Source: an uncultured Gammaproteobacteria bacterium (GTDB lineage: Bacteria; Pseudomonadota; Gammaproteobacteria; Arenicellales; Poriferihabitantaceae). From it: a stretch of DNA of 64,000 bases. The notes beneath the pieces are model-generated. The model made no database searches. It was not told where the DNA came from and was given only the letters and a program-made list of their open reading frames with translations. Location: assembly GCA_937992195.1 (NCBI GenBank), contig CALKKV010000017.1, forward strand, positions 51,476 to 115,475. The letters run 5' to 3'. Made by a program: the position numbers and the translations under genes. This document shows positions 33,626-41,746 of this stretch, piece after piece. The stretch's first letter is position 1; each line of letters opens with the position of its first letter.

Positions 33626-33793
33626 AATGCGTTATCTTCGCATGGAATAACCTTTGAGCGGTATGACGGTATGCAGCAAGATGAATTAGGAATTTGGATT
33701 TCACCATCGAAAGCTAGGGTGGCATGGTTTAAAGACCCGGATGGTTATAATCTCTCAGTTACCCAGTTAGCTGATGTGGAAAAACATACTTGA
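33626..33793 (+). pseudogene. C-terminal stub of a VOC-family protein
   Basis: 56 codons in the same frame as the PhyH stub, separated from it only by the TAA. The text GITFERYDGMQQDELGIW then ARVAWFKDPDGYNLSVTQL is the second half of a glyoxalase/bleomycin-resistance VOC module. The first half is absent. The two stubs are joined end to end, which suggests a deletion or recombination fused two genes. The stop is TGA at 33791-33793, ten bases before the next VOC gene. Confidence 0.6.
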
Positions 33794-33803
33794 TAACTCC
33801 ACT

Positions 33804-34184
33804 ATGAAAATCAATCGCCTGCTAACAAACCTGTGTTCTCACAATTTAGAAGAATCAAAAGCATTCTATCTCTCTCTATTCGATTTTACAGTCAGCTTCG
33901 ATAGCGAATGGTTTGTTCATCTGTTATCGGAAAATCGTAATTTGGAGCTGGGCATTATTCAGGCAAACCATGAGCTGGTGCCGCAAGAATTTAACGATCT
34001 GCCTGCTGGCATGTATCTAACATTCGTTGTTGATGACGTCACGGTTATCTACGAGCGTGTTAAAGAACAGGGCTATACAATCGTTAAGGAGCCGGAGCTT
34101 ACGTTTTATGGACAAAGACGGTTGCTAATCAAAGACCCGGGTGGTGTTTTGGTAGATGTGTCGTCGCCGGAAGCCCATGACTAA
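33804..34184 (+). CDS. VOC-family protein (bleomycin-resistance-like)
   Basis: 126 residues from the ATG at 33804 (an upstream GTG at 33774 adds ten atypical residues). A single VOC module: INRLLTNLCSHNLEESKAFY, then FDSEWFVHLL and MYLTFVVDDVTVIYERVKEQ, ending RRLLIKDPGGVLVDVSS. Substrate unknown. It ends the accessory stretch and is convergent with apeB, 14 bases away. It is the only undamaged unit near the PhyH and VOC stubs. Confidence 0.82.
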   Translation: MKINRLLTNLCSHNLEESKAFYLSLFDFTVSFDSEWFVHLLSENRNLELGIIQANHELVPQEFNDLPAGMYLTFVVDDVTVIYERVKEQGYTIVKEPELTFYGQRRLLIKDPGGVLVDVSSPEAHD

Positions 34185-34198
34185 TGTTAGATCCAAAA

Positions 34199-35488
34199 TC
34201 AGTATACTTTTGGCTTTGACTTAAATAATCCCACCAAGGATTTTCGTAGCGTGTCCTGGTCTTCAACACCAGCAAGCTCTCGAATAGAATGCATACCTAA
34301 CTGCGGCACACCAATATCTACGGTAGCGACACCTAACTTGGTAGCGGTTATCGGACCAATGGTCGAACCACAGCCCATATCCGTTCGCACTACCACGCTT
34401 TGCACCGGCAGCTTATGCTGATAGCAAATCTCTCTAAAGGTCGCTTCAGTTTCACTATTGGTGGCATAGCGTTGATTATGATTGATCTTGATAACAGGGC
34501 CGGCATTAATCATTGGCCGGTGTGCTGGCTCATGTCGGTCGGCGAAGTTTGGGTGAACGCCGTGGGCATTATCCGCTGACACCAAAATCGAGTGTCGTAG
34601 CGCTAACTGCAGAGTAGATTCATCCTGACATAATCGCGCCAATACGTTTTGTAAAAACGGGCCTTCTGCGCCACTGGTCGATGCACTGCCTACCTCTTCG
34701 TGATCAGTCATGACTACCAGCGCATTGTCCGCTGTTTTTGAAGCAACCAACGCTTCAACACTGGCATGGCAGCTCAACAGGTTGTCGAGTCTGGCTGAAG
34801 CAATAAATTCTTGTTCAAGTCCGACCACTGCAGCTGGCTGTAAATCATAAAGACTAAGTTCGAAACCTTGAATACGCGCGATGGATTTGTTTCCATGCTG
34901 CTTCTTTATTTGTGCTTTTAGCAGCCCGTGAAAATCAGGCGCTTTTGCACCCACCTTACACAGCACCGCTGGCAAGTCCGTTTGTTTATTAATGCTCCTT
35001 CGGTCGTTTACTTCGCGATCTAAGTGAATGGCTAGGCTTGGAATAAATGCAATAGGCCAGTCGAAATCGATCAAGCAATTATGCAATTTACCTTTGCTAT
35101 CAGCATAGCTCACTCTGCCTGCCAAGCCTAAATCACGGTCAAACCACGGCGCCAGCAACACACCGCCATAAACCTCAAGTGCCAGCCGTGCATACCCTTG
35201 GCTTTGACTAATCGCATTGGGTTTTACTTTCAAACACGGGCTGTCGGTATGTGCCCCCACCATCCGAAAGCCGAGCTTTTCCGGTTTGCCGCTCCAGGTA
35301 AACGCAACCAATGAGGAGCCGTTGCGACAAACATAGTAACGGCCTTTCGGAAGCTTGCCCCAGTCTTTCTCTTCCTTTAGCGCCTTAAATCCAGCCTTGT
35401 CTAAAGACTGACTCATGTTATTTACTGCGTGGAAAGGTGTTGGCGACTGTGTCAGAAAGTTAAGCAGCGCTTTGGTCGTTTTCTTCAT
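34199..35488 (-). CDS. apeB: M18-family aspartyl aminopeptidase
   Basis: 429 residues. M18 peptidases are cytoplasmic dodecameric zinc aminopeptidases that remove N-terminal acidic residues. The metal ligands appear in the expected order: MVGAHTDSPCLKVKP (His, Asp of the binuclear site), VVMTDHEEVGSASTSG (catalytic DHEEVGS), and MGCGSTIGPITATKLG near the end. Length is normal (430-ish). It begins a minus-strand block that also holds apaH and mlaA. The downstream side meets the VOC gene end. Confidence 0.95.
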   Translation of the reverse strand: MKKTTKALLNFLTQSPTPFHAVNNMSQSLDKAGFKALKEEKDWGKLPKGRYYVCRNGSSLVAFTWSGKPEKLGFRMVGAHTDSPCLKVKPNAISQSQGYARLALEVYGGVLLAPWFDRDLGLAGRVSYADSKGKLHNCLIDFDWPIAFIPSLAIHLDREVNDRRSINKQTDLPAVLCKVGAKAPDFHGLLKAQIKKQHGNKSIARIQGFELSLYDLQPAAVVGLEQEFIASARLDNLLSCHASVEALVASKTADNALVVMTDHEEVGSASTSGAEGPFLQNVLARLCQDESTLQLALRHSILVSADNAHGVHPNFADRHEPAHRPMINAGPVIKINHNQRYATNSETEATFREICYQHKLPVQSVVVRTDMGCGSTIGPITATKLGVATVDIGVPQLGMHSIRELAGVEDQDTLRKSLVGLFKSKPKVY

Positions 35489-35595
35489 TAGATCAGTTTG
35501 TTTGGTTTCGCCGTATGCAAACGACGCAATAAATTGTGCCTCTTGATTGTAATCGACAATCAGCTACTTATATAACAATCGTTGGCTTTGAGGTT

Positions 35596-36423
35596 TTAGC
35601 TAACAGTGCAACCAACCTGCCAGCACTGCCTCTGGTTTTCGCCATCCAGTCGTACCGCGGTTAATGCGCCACCCCAGACACATCCGCTGTCTAACGCCGT
35701 GATTTTACTGTCGCGCCAAAAACCAAGCGCTGACCAATGTCCGCAAACAATTCGCCAGTTTCGACACTTTAAAGACGGGTGCTGAAACCACGGCATCAGG
35801 TCTTTAGGTTGCGATCCCGGGGCTCCTTTTTGCTCAAAGTCCAACTGCCTTTCAATATTTACATACCGCATCCGAGTACAAGCGTTAGTAATAAAGCGTA
35901 ACCGCTTGTTTCCTTGCATGCTCCCTTTCCAAACAGTGGGCCTGCGACCATACATTTCTTTAAGGAAGGTTCGATAGGGTTGGTTCGGGCCGCGAAGCAC
36001 CGATTCAACTTCGGCTGCCCTGCGCTTCAGTTTTTTCGCACTCCACCCGGGGTAAACACCGGCATGCACCATCAGCGTTTTCAACGATTCGTCGAAATGT
36101 GCAAGCGGTTGATTCCTTAGCCAGGCAACCAGTTCGTCGCGGTCGGGAGCGGTAATGATTTTCTTCAGGGTGTCTCCAGGGCGAAGTGGTTTTATTCCCT
36201 CAACCACCGAGAGTAGATGCAGATCATGGTTTCCAAGGATCGTTATCGCCGCGCTGCCAAGTCCTTTTACCAAACGCAATGATTCCAGAGAGCCCGAGCC
36301 ACGATTGACAAGATCGCCGGTAAGCCAAAGCTGATCTTTGGCTGGGTCGAATTGCAGGTCATCCAGTAGCTCTTCCAGGGCAACAACGCAGCCCTGGATA
36401 TCACCTACGGCGTAGACCGCCAT
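35596..36423 (-). CDS. apaH: Symmetrical diadenosine tetraphosphatase ApaH
   Basis: 275 residues. ApaH hydrolyses Ap4A to two ADP and also acts on capped RNA ends. Metal-site motifs of the metallophosphoesterase fold are intact: YAVGDIQGCVVALEELL, LWLTGDLVNRGSGSLESL, ILGNHDLHLLSV, MVHAGVYPGWS and the substrate-side VCGHWSALG. Length agrees with E. coli ApaH (280). It is co-directional with mlaA, whose stop lies a few bases before the apaH start. Confidence 0.96.
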   Translation of the reverse strand: MAVYAVGDIQGCVVALEELLDDLQFDPAKDQLWLTGDLVNRGSGSLESLRLVKGLGSAAITILGNHDLHLLSVVEGIKPLRPGDTLKKIITAPDRDELVAWLRNQPLAHFDESLKTLMVHAGVYPGWSAKKLKRRAAEVESVLRGPNQPYRTFLKEMYGRRPTVWKGSMQGNKRLRFITNACTRMRYVNIERQLDFEQKGAPGSQPKDLMPWFQHPSLKCRNWRIVCGHWSALGFWRDSKITALDSGCVWGGALTAVRLDGENQRQCWQVGCTVS

Positions 36424-36429
36424 TGCAAA

Positions 36430-37191
36430 CTAGTTCTCTTCCAGTAGCTCGTCCAGTAAATCGTCATCGCTTCCGCCCAGTGGTTCTACTGGGCCATTTG
36501 CAATCGCCGCTGCGCGCCTTTGACGATAGCCCTCTCGCAAGAACAAGTAAGGGTCAGACTGTATGTCGATTAGCTTTTCTGTTCCCAAAAACTGAGTTCG
36601 CGTATCGACTACACCTAAAACGAAAAAACCGATATCTGCTGACGTATTGTTACCAACCACGCCTTCGCTGACTATATCGTTATACGCAAAGCCTGGAAAC
36701 AATCCCCCGGTATCACGAATATTGCTCGGCCCGAAAAACGGTAATACTAGATGCGGCCCCGAAGGAACTCCCCAAACAGCGAGGGTTTGACCAAAGTCTT
36801 CGCTCTTCTTTGGCAGGTCAAGATAGGTTGCCACATCATTCAATCCAGCAAACCCGAGTGTGGTATTGATTAAGAATCGCCCTGTATCAGTGCCTGCACC
36901 TCGAAAATTACCCTGCAGCAGGCTATTGAGCACATTGTAAGGCTCACGCAAATTACTCAGGAAATTGGTAACACCGTTACGCACGGGCGAGGGCACAACT
37001 TTTCTATAGCCGCGCGCGACCGGCGCTAGCACCATTCGATCTGAAGCCAGATTGAAGTTCGTCATCTTTCGGTTGTAGCCTTCATATGGATCATTATCGC
37101 CTGATCCTGTGGATGCACAGCCCGCCATCAACATCACTGCTGCCAGGAATATGCCGGTTGAGGCCCACCTGGAATTTCGCAAAACTTTCAT
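36430..37191 (-). CDS. mlaA: MlaA-family outer-membrane lipoprotein (VacJ-like)
   Basis: About 253 residues from the ATG at 37191, selected because AGGAG lies upstream and the signal peptide begins there (a TTG at 37224 is upstream and less likely). MlaA removes phospholipids from the outer leaflet of the outer membrane with OmpC, passing them to MlaC. The lipobox is LMAGCAS at about residues 23-26. Family blocks are DPYEGYNRKMTNFNLASDR, PVRNGVTNFLSNLREPYN, GRFLINTTLGFAG and YLDLPKKSEDFGQTLAVWG. The other mla genes are not in the window. Confidence 0.93.
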   Translation of the reverse strand: MKVLRNSRWASTGIFLAAVMLMAGCASTGSGDNDPYEGYNRKMTNFNLASDRMVLAPVARGYRKVVPSPVRNGVTNFLSNLREPYNVLNSLLQGNFRGAGTDTGRFLINTTLGFAGLNDVATYLDLPKKSEDFGQTLAVWGVPSGPHLVLPFFGPSNIRDTGGLFPGFAYNDIVSEGVVGNNTSADIGFFVLGVVDTRTQFLGTEKLIDIQSDPYLFLREGYRQRRAAAIANGPVEPLGGSDDDLLDELLEEN

Positions 37192-37447
37192 AACTGGAAT
37201 TTTTCTCCTGATTAATCTAAACAAATTACCACGATTGACCTGTTCAGGTCATAGCAACTGCAGCCAAGTCGAAACCCTAATACGCCCGTTTTAACGTCAA
37301 TTTCGGTTTATGCGGCAGATATTAGACAGACTGCGCGTTTTGTATTTAGTTGCCCTGATCTAGTGACGCACCCGAATGTCTGGCTTCATTGGGTTGCAAT
37401 GATATCATTCTAGCCTCTCGTTTAACCCTTATATTCAGCTTCGAATC

Positions 37448-37906
37448 ATGCCCGATTTCAACCAAATTTCCGAAAAACTTCTGGTGGGCGCCTGCCCGCG
37501 AGACCGCTCCGATATTGAGCAGCTTAAATCCATTCAGGTTGGACACGTCATCTGCCTACAAAGCGATCGTGACTTTCTGGCTATCGGCATTGATTGGCCG
37601 CAAATGGTTGCAGACTACAAACAGCAAAACATTCAATTGACCCGTGTCGCGATGACCGATTTTGATGAAGACAATATTGCCTCAGTGCTAAACAAGGCAG
37701 CAACCACCGTTTCCCAGGCTACGCAATCTTCGAACAAAGTCTATCTGCATTGTTCAGCCGGGCGCGAACGGGCGCCGACCGTTGCGGCGGCCTGGCTAAT
37801 GCGCGAGCAGAAGCTTTCAGCTGAAGAAGCCTACGCAAAAGTGACGGCCGCGAGACCAAGCAATCCCTATCTGTTTATGCTTAAGTCCCTCGAACAAACT
37901 CTGTGA
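37448..37906 (+). CDS. Dual-specificity/tyrosine phosphatase-like protein
   Basis: 152 residues. The P-loop KVYLHCSAGRERAPTVAAA (HCxxxxxR) is the catalytic Cys-Arg loop of protein tyrosine phosphatases, near residues 98-116. A general acid Asp is plausible in AMTDFDEDNIASV. Small single-domain members may act on phosphoproteins or phosphoinositides. It is cytoplasmic. Its stop overlaps the GTG of sfsA by four bases, so the two are coupled. Confidence 0.82.
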   Translation: MPDFNQISEKLLVGACPRDRSDIEQLKSIQVGHVICLQSDRDFLAIGIDWPQMVADYKQQNIQLTRVAMTDFDEDNIASVLNKAATTVSQATQSSNKVYLHCSAGRERAPTVAAAWLMREQKLSAEEAYAKVTAARPSNPYLFMLKSLEQTL

Positions 37907-38610
37907 ATTTACCGCCTCTCACCACCGGCATTATTCTCAACCGCTACAAACGCTTTCTCGCAGATATCAAACTGGACTCCGGGGAAACCGTCACCGCCCA
38001 TTGTGCTAACACCGGCGCCATGACCAGCTGCTGGCAACCGGGAGCGCGGGTTGCCTTGAGCTATAACGACAATCCGAAACGTAAACTCCGCTGGAGCCTT
38101 GAACGTGTTGATATGGGTGGTGGCTGGATTGGCGTCAATACTGCCCGCGCCAATCCGATCATCATGGATTTTATAAGAGATAAATCCATACCCGGGCTTG
38201 ATCAATATGAAGAAATGCGCGGTGAACCAACCTATGTTGCCAGCGGTTTCCCAAAATCAAGATTCGATATTCTACTGAGCGCACAGGGCAAACCTGATTG
38301 CTATGTTGAGGTGAAGAATGTGACTTTGTGGCTTGATCAAAAAATACAATTTCCCGACGCGATTACAGTGCGCGGGCGAAAGCATCTCGATTTACTTGTT
38401 CATGCAAAAAAAAACGGTTTTAGGGCGGTCATTATATTTGCGGTAAACAGGCCGGAAGGTGATTCAGTATCGGCAGCGGCGGAGATTGATCCGGATTACG
38501 CAGACGCCCTTAAAAACGCTTTAAAACATGGCGTTGAAGCAATTGCCGTCCGTATCCAACACCATGCAAATCGCGTTTCTATGGGGGGCATACTGCCAGT
38601 ATTCACTTAA
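37903..38610 (+). CDS. sfsA: SfsA family nuclease-like protein
   Basis: 235 residues from a GTG overlapping the phosphatase stop. SfsA was named for sugar-fermentation stimulation in E. coli and later shown to have a nuclease-like fold. Family blocks are RYKRFLADIKLDSGETVTAH, NTGAMTSCWQPG, WIGVNTARAN, and the basic KNVTLW together with FPDAITVRGRKHLDLLV (the nuclease-like acidic/basic core). Length equals E. coli SfsA (234). Confidence 0.95.
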   Translation: MNLPPLTTGIILNRYKRFLADIKLDSGETVTAHCANTGAMTSCWQPGARVALSYNDNPKRKLRWSLERVDMGGGWIGVNTARANPIIMDFIRDKSIPGLDQYEEMRGEPTYVASGFPKSRFDILLSAQGKPDCYVEVKNVTLWLDQKIQFPDAITVRGRKHLDLLVHAKKNGFRAVIIFAVNRPEGDSVSAAAEIDPDYADALKNALKHGVEAIAVRIQHHANRVSMGGILPVFT

Positions 38611-38616
38611 TTGAGC

Positions 38617-39579
38617 TTAAGTGGGCTGGGGCGCGTTTATTTTGCGGCGCATCAGAAATACCAGTCCGCCGACGACGCCTTGCACTAAGATCATACCCAG
38701 AGCGATCCAGGCGTACGCAACCGAAGACTCAGTTGCAACGCCATAAATGCCAAACAAAAAAACGAATATCGCTTCGCGCAGACCGATGCCATTTATTGAT
38801 ATTGGAATCAGCATCAGAATATTCGCAACTGGAACGATGATGAACATTGCAGCGATAGGTATCTCAAGCGACAACGCATAGGTCATAATCACGAAATGGA
38901 AGATCACATTAAATTGTAAAACCAGCGACCACAGAATCGCTTTAATTAATACGTCTCCTCTTCCCTTAAATAAAATAAATCCCGTGTAGAGCTTTTCAGC
39001 AAGGCGCTGGGCGAAACTTAAAGGTCCGAGGCGAAGCTTTAAAAACCAATCGACCAGCGCTGCTCCGGACCCAAAGACAACCCAAAGAACGGTAAGCATC
39101 GCGGCTAAAATCAAGCCCATATACAAAACGATACCCGGTATTGCTTTCTGTACTTCGGGAGACAGAATAGCCGCAACAAAACCAAATACAACCAGCGCAA
39201 ACATCCCTAAAAAGCGATCCATCAAAATCACCGAGACCGCCTTTGATTTGCTGCCAGCGACCCGCCAGACGTCATACATTCTGGATGCATCTCCGCCGAT
39301 TGTAGAAGGCAACAAATTGCTAAAAAACATCCCGATCGCGAATGATTGCAGAAGAAAAGGTATTTTGACTTCGATGTCTTGCGCTGCCAGCAAACTTTTT
39401 TGCCGCATAGCAATAATGAGATAGCCCAGATAAAACAACAGAAATGCGGCTAAAAGCAGCAAGAAATTTGCTTCTCGTATAGACCTCCAAATTGCATGTA
39501 GATCGGACTGGTGCAATATCCATCCTATTAAACCAGCCGAGACCAAAACTTTGACGGTGGTTACCAGTACTTTTTTCAT
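38617..39579 (-). CDS. Lysylphosphatidylglycerol synthase-like flippase domain (UPF0104) membrane protein
   Basis: 320 residues, seven to eight membrane helices. The conserved GIGLREAIFVFLFG block and the LLPSTIGGDASRMYDVW segment mark the LPG_synthase_TM/UPF0104 family. In MprF this domain translocates lysyl-phosphatidylglycerol; stand-alone forms are probable lipid or glycolipid translocases. There is no C-terminal synthase domain here. It is co-directional with nothing immediate; the HlyU-like gene lies 266 bp upstream on the same strand. Confidence 0.88.
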   Translation of the reverse strand: MKKVLVTTVKVLVSAGLIGWILHQSDLHAIWRSIREANFLLLLAAFLLFYLGYLIIAMRQKSLLAAQDIEVKIPFLLQSFAIGMFFSNLLPSTIGGDASRMYDVWRVAGSKSKAVSVILMDRFLGMFALVVFGFVAAILSPEVQKAIPGIVLYMGLILAAMLTVLWVVFGSGAALVDWFLKLRLGPLSFAQRLAEKLYTGFILFKGRGDVLIKAILWSLVLQFNVIFHFVIMTYALSLEIPIAAMFIIVPVANILMLIPISINGIGLREAIFVFLFGIYGVATESSVAYAWIALGMILVQGVVGGLVFLMRRKINAPQPT

Positions 39580-39810
39580 TTCGCCAGGGTTTTTCTCAAC
39601 GGACTATTTTTATCAGATAGGGTTGGAAGAACAAATCGCTGTTCATACCAGTTACTTCAGTGAGTTCTCGGTCTAATGGATCAGCAACTATATAGGGCTT
39701 CTGTATTGTTCCTTAAAACCCTTGCGCTACAACGCAAAAAAGAAAGCGGGACGATAGCAAAAAGACGGCGATGGAGATAGTTGTTAACGAAATAAGCTCG
39801 CGTCCTTGGG

Positions 39811-39850
39811 TACATGTTTAGTTACATGCTTAATTAATTACATACTTAAT
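39811..39850. repeat. Three short direct repeats TACATG/A-T/C-TTAA/G-T
   Basis: TACATGTTTAGT (39811), TACATGCTTAAT (39823) and TACATACTTAAT (39839) are near copies of one 12-base unit, spaced 12 and 16 bases. They sit just beyond the HlyU gene, overlapping its last codons. Function unknown; they could be operator half-sites or slippage remnants. Confidence 0.35.
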
Positions 39851-40130
39851 GAAAAATGCCGTCGCCCATCTGGTCGATCGTCATGCGGCATTTATTCAAC
39901 GTTAGAACCACCGCGCCTTCCCTGTCCCCGGTCTTGTCTGCGCGGACAAAGTGATGGGTTTTTAACTCTCCATCAACTTCTTTGGTAATCATCGCCTCTG
40001 TAGACCAGCCTCCCGCTTCCTGTTTTGGACACGGTGCGATCGAAAAGCCACTGTATTCGGTTGGCGGGTCAGAAATCACAGGCTTCTCACTCTTTTCACC
40101 GCCTAACATTTTCTTTAGAAATCCAAGCAT
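39846..40130 (-). CDS. HlyU-family protein
   Basis: 94 residues. The family (PF10115) pattern is clear: MLGFLKKMLGGEKSEK, YSGFSIAPCPKQEAGGWS, EVDGELKTHHFVRADKTG and REGAVVLTLNKCRMTIDQMG, which is the helical end. Despite the name of the Vibrio regulator HlyU, this family is distinct and of unknown function. It starts four bases after the sthA stop, so the two are co-transcribed. Confidence 0.85.
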   Translation of the reverse strand: MLGFLKKMLGGEKSEKPVISDPPTEYSGFSIAPCPKQEAGGWSTEAMITKEVDGELKTHHFVRADKTGDREGAVVLTLNKCRMTIDQMGDGIFH

Positions 40131-40133
40131 CTC

Positions 40134-41531
40134 TTATTCCTGTAGGGCTGCCATTCTATTATGTGCATGTAACGCGGCTACCTTGTAAGCTTCCGCAAGG
40201 GTCGGGTAGTTAAACGCGTTTTCAAGGAAGTAGTCTAACGTCCCTTTAAGCGTTAGCACAGCCTGACCAATATGGATCAGCTCAGTTGCGCCTTCGCCGA
40301 CAATATGGACACCAAGCAAGCGGCGAGTCTTGGTAGAAAAAACTAGTTTCATCAGTCCAGACTGCAAACCCATTACTTTGCCACGTGAAGTTTCAGGCAA
40401 TGGCACGATACCGACCTCATAAGGGATTTTTCTTTTGATAACTTCTTCTTCAGTCATACCCACGCTGGACATCTCAGGCACAGCGTAAATGCCATATGGA
40501 AAAAATTCGGGTAGCTGGTGAACTTCTTCCCCCAGCGCATGGAGCACCGCAGCTCGACCCTGTTCCAGTGAAGTAGATGCAAGACTTGGAAAGCCGATCA
40601 CATCGCCTACCGCATAAACATTCGGTACCTTGGTTTGGAAATGCTCGTCTACACTCAATCTGCCGCGATGATCGGTTTCCAGGCCAATTTTATCAAGAGA
40701 CAGCTTATCCGTAGCGCCCACTCGACCGGCAGCAAACAACACCATATCCGAAGCAATTGCGCGATTACTTTCAAGTGTAACGATACAGGTACCGTTCTTG
40801 CGTTTTTCTATCTTGCTGACTTTCTGGCCAAACTGCAGTCGTATCCCCTCATCGACAATGTCATGGCGGAAATGCATCAGTACTTCGTTATCAATAAAGT
40901 CGAGCATGGTTTCTCTCGGCTCCACCAATGTGACATTAATATCCAGGGTGCTAAAAATGGTTGCATACTCAACCCCGACCACGCCCGCGCCAATGACAGT
41001 CATCGAGCGCGGCAATTTTTTCATGCGCGTAACCTCGTCACTGTCGATAACGCGTTCACCATCGAACGGCACATAGTCCGGCCGAAAGGTGTGGGTGCCA
41101 ACGGCTACGATCACACACTTTCCCTTGAGTAAGCAGGTCTCACCAATATTTGTTTTAACTTCGATTTCACTCGGCGATAAGAAAGTACCTATGCCCTGGA
41201 ACACGTCTACTCCGTTTCGCAGCAAATGATCCTCCAAAATATCCACCTCACTTTGCAAGGTCATATTTAATCGCTGCATCAAATCAGCTGCCGAAATATC
41301 AGCCTTCGCGCGATACGAACGGCCATAGAACCCACGTTCTCGCCAGCCGGTCAAATTCAGAACCGTCTCGCGCAAGGTTTTGCTGGGAATCGTACCGGTG
41401 TGAACACAGACACCGCCGACTTGCGGCATGCCATCGATAATGGCTATTTTTTTTCCTAACTTCGCCCCTTGAATCGCGGCAGTTTTACCAGCAGGGCCGC
41501 TACCGATAATGATGACATCATAATGCTGCAT
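40134..41531 (-). CDS. sthA: Soluble pyridine nucleotide transhydrogenase SthA
   Basis: 465 residues. SthA (UdhA) equilibrates NADH and NADPH. It is a flavoprotein of the pyridine nucleotide-disulfide reductase family without a redox-active Cys pair: the active-site segment reads GGVCVHTGTIPSKTLRE, where one Cys of the usual CxxxxC is replaced, typical for SthA. The FAD loop is IIIGSGPAGKTAAIQGAKLG; the second NAD site is MTVIGAGVVGVEYATIF. A proper C-terminal dimer domain follows. The HlyU-like gene follows closely on the same strand. Confidence 0.95.
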   Translation of the reverse strand: MQHYDVIIIGSGPAGKTAAIQGAKLGKKIAIIDGMPQVGGVCVHTGTIPSKTLRETVLNLTGWRERGFYGRSYRAKADISAADLMQRLNMTLQSEVDILEDHLLRNGVDVFQGIGTFLSPSEIEVKTNIGETCLLKGKCVIVAVGTHTFRPDYVPFDGERVIDSDEVTRMKKLPRSMTVIGAGVVGVEYATIFSTLDINVTLVEPRETMLDFIDNEVLMHFRHDIVDEGIRLQFGQKVSKIEKRKNGTCIVTLESNRAIASDMVLFAAGRVGATDKLSLDKIGLETDHRGRLSVDEHFQTKVPNVYAVGDVIGFPSLASTSLEQGRAAVLHALGEEVHQLPEFFPYGIYAVPEMSSVGMTEEEVIKRKIPYEVGIVPLPETSRGKVMGLQSGLMKLVFSTKTRRLLGVHIVGEGATELIHIGQAVLTLKGTLDYFLENAFNYPTLAEAYKVAALHAHNRMAALQE

Positions 41532-41683
41532 TTTTTGTTATTTTTCCGTGTAATGAATCTTTTGGGAATACTAGCAGAGACCGGTTGCTATCATAGCTGA
41601 CCCCCGAGCTCTGGTTGTTGCAGGTTTTTTTGGAATGATTTACTATCTTGTCGGTGCTGAGAAGCATGTTAATCATGCCTAGA

Positions 41684-41708
41684 TAGATTAAATTAGATGT
41701 TTAATCTA
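41684..41708. promoter_or_regulatory. Perfect 9-bp inverted repeat upstream of the SufS-like gene
   Basis: TAGATTAAA (41684-41692) and TTTAATCTA (41700-41708) are exact inverted copies with a 7-base spacer TTAGATG. Further copies of the half-site motif follow: ATTAGAT near 41723 and AATCT near 41734. The cluster ends 38 bases before the ATG at 41747 and covers the expected promoter. This resembles a repressor operator for a dimeric winged-helix protein; the regulator is not in the window. Confidence 0.55.
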
Positions 41709-41746
41709 TTTTTTACTAATATATTAGATATTCAATCTCAAATAGT

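Noticed and set aside
34185..34195. GTTAGAT beside the VOC stop as an attC right core
   Set aside because: It matches GTTRRRY but no arms or partner core lie within 150 bases; chance is likely.
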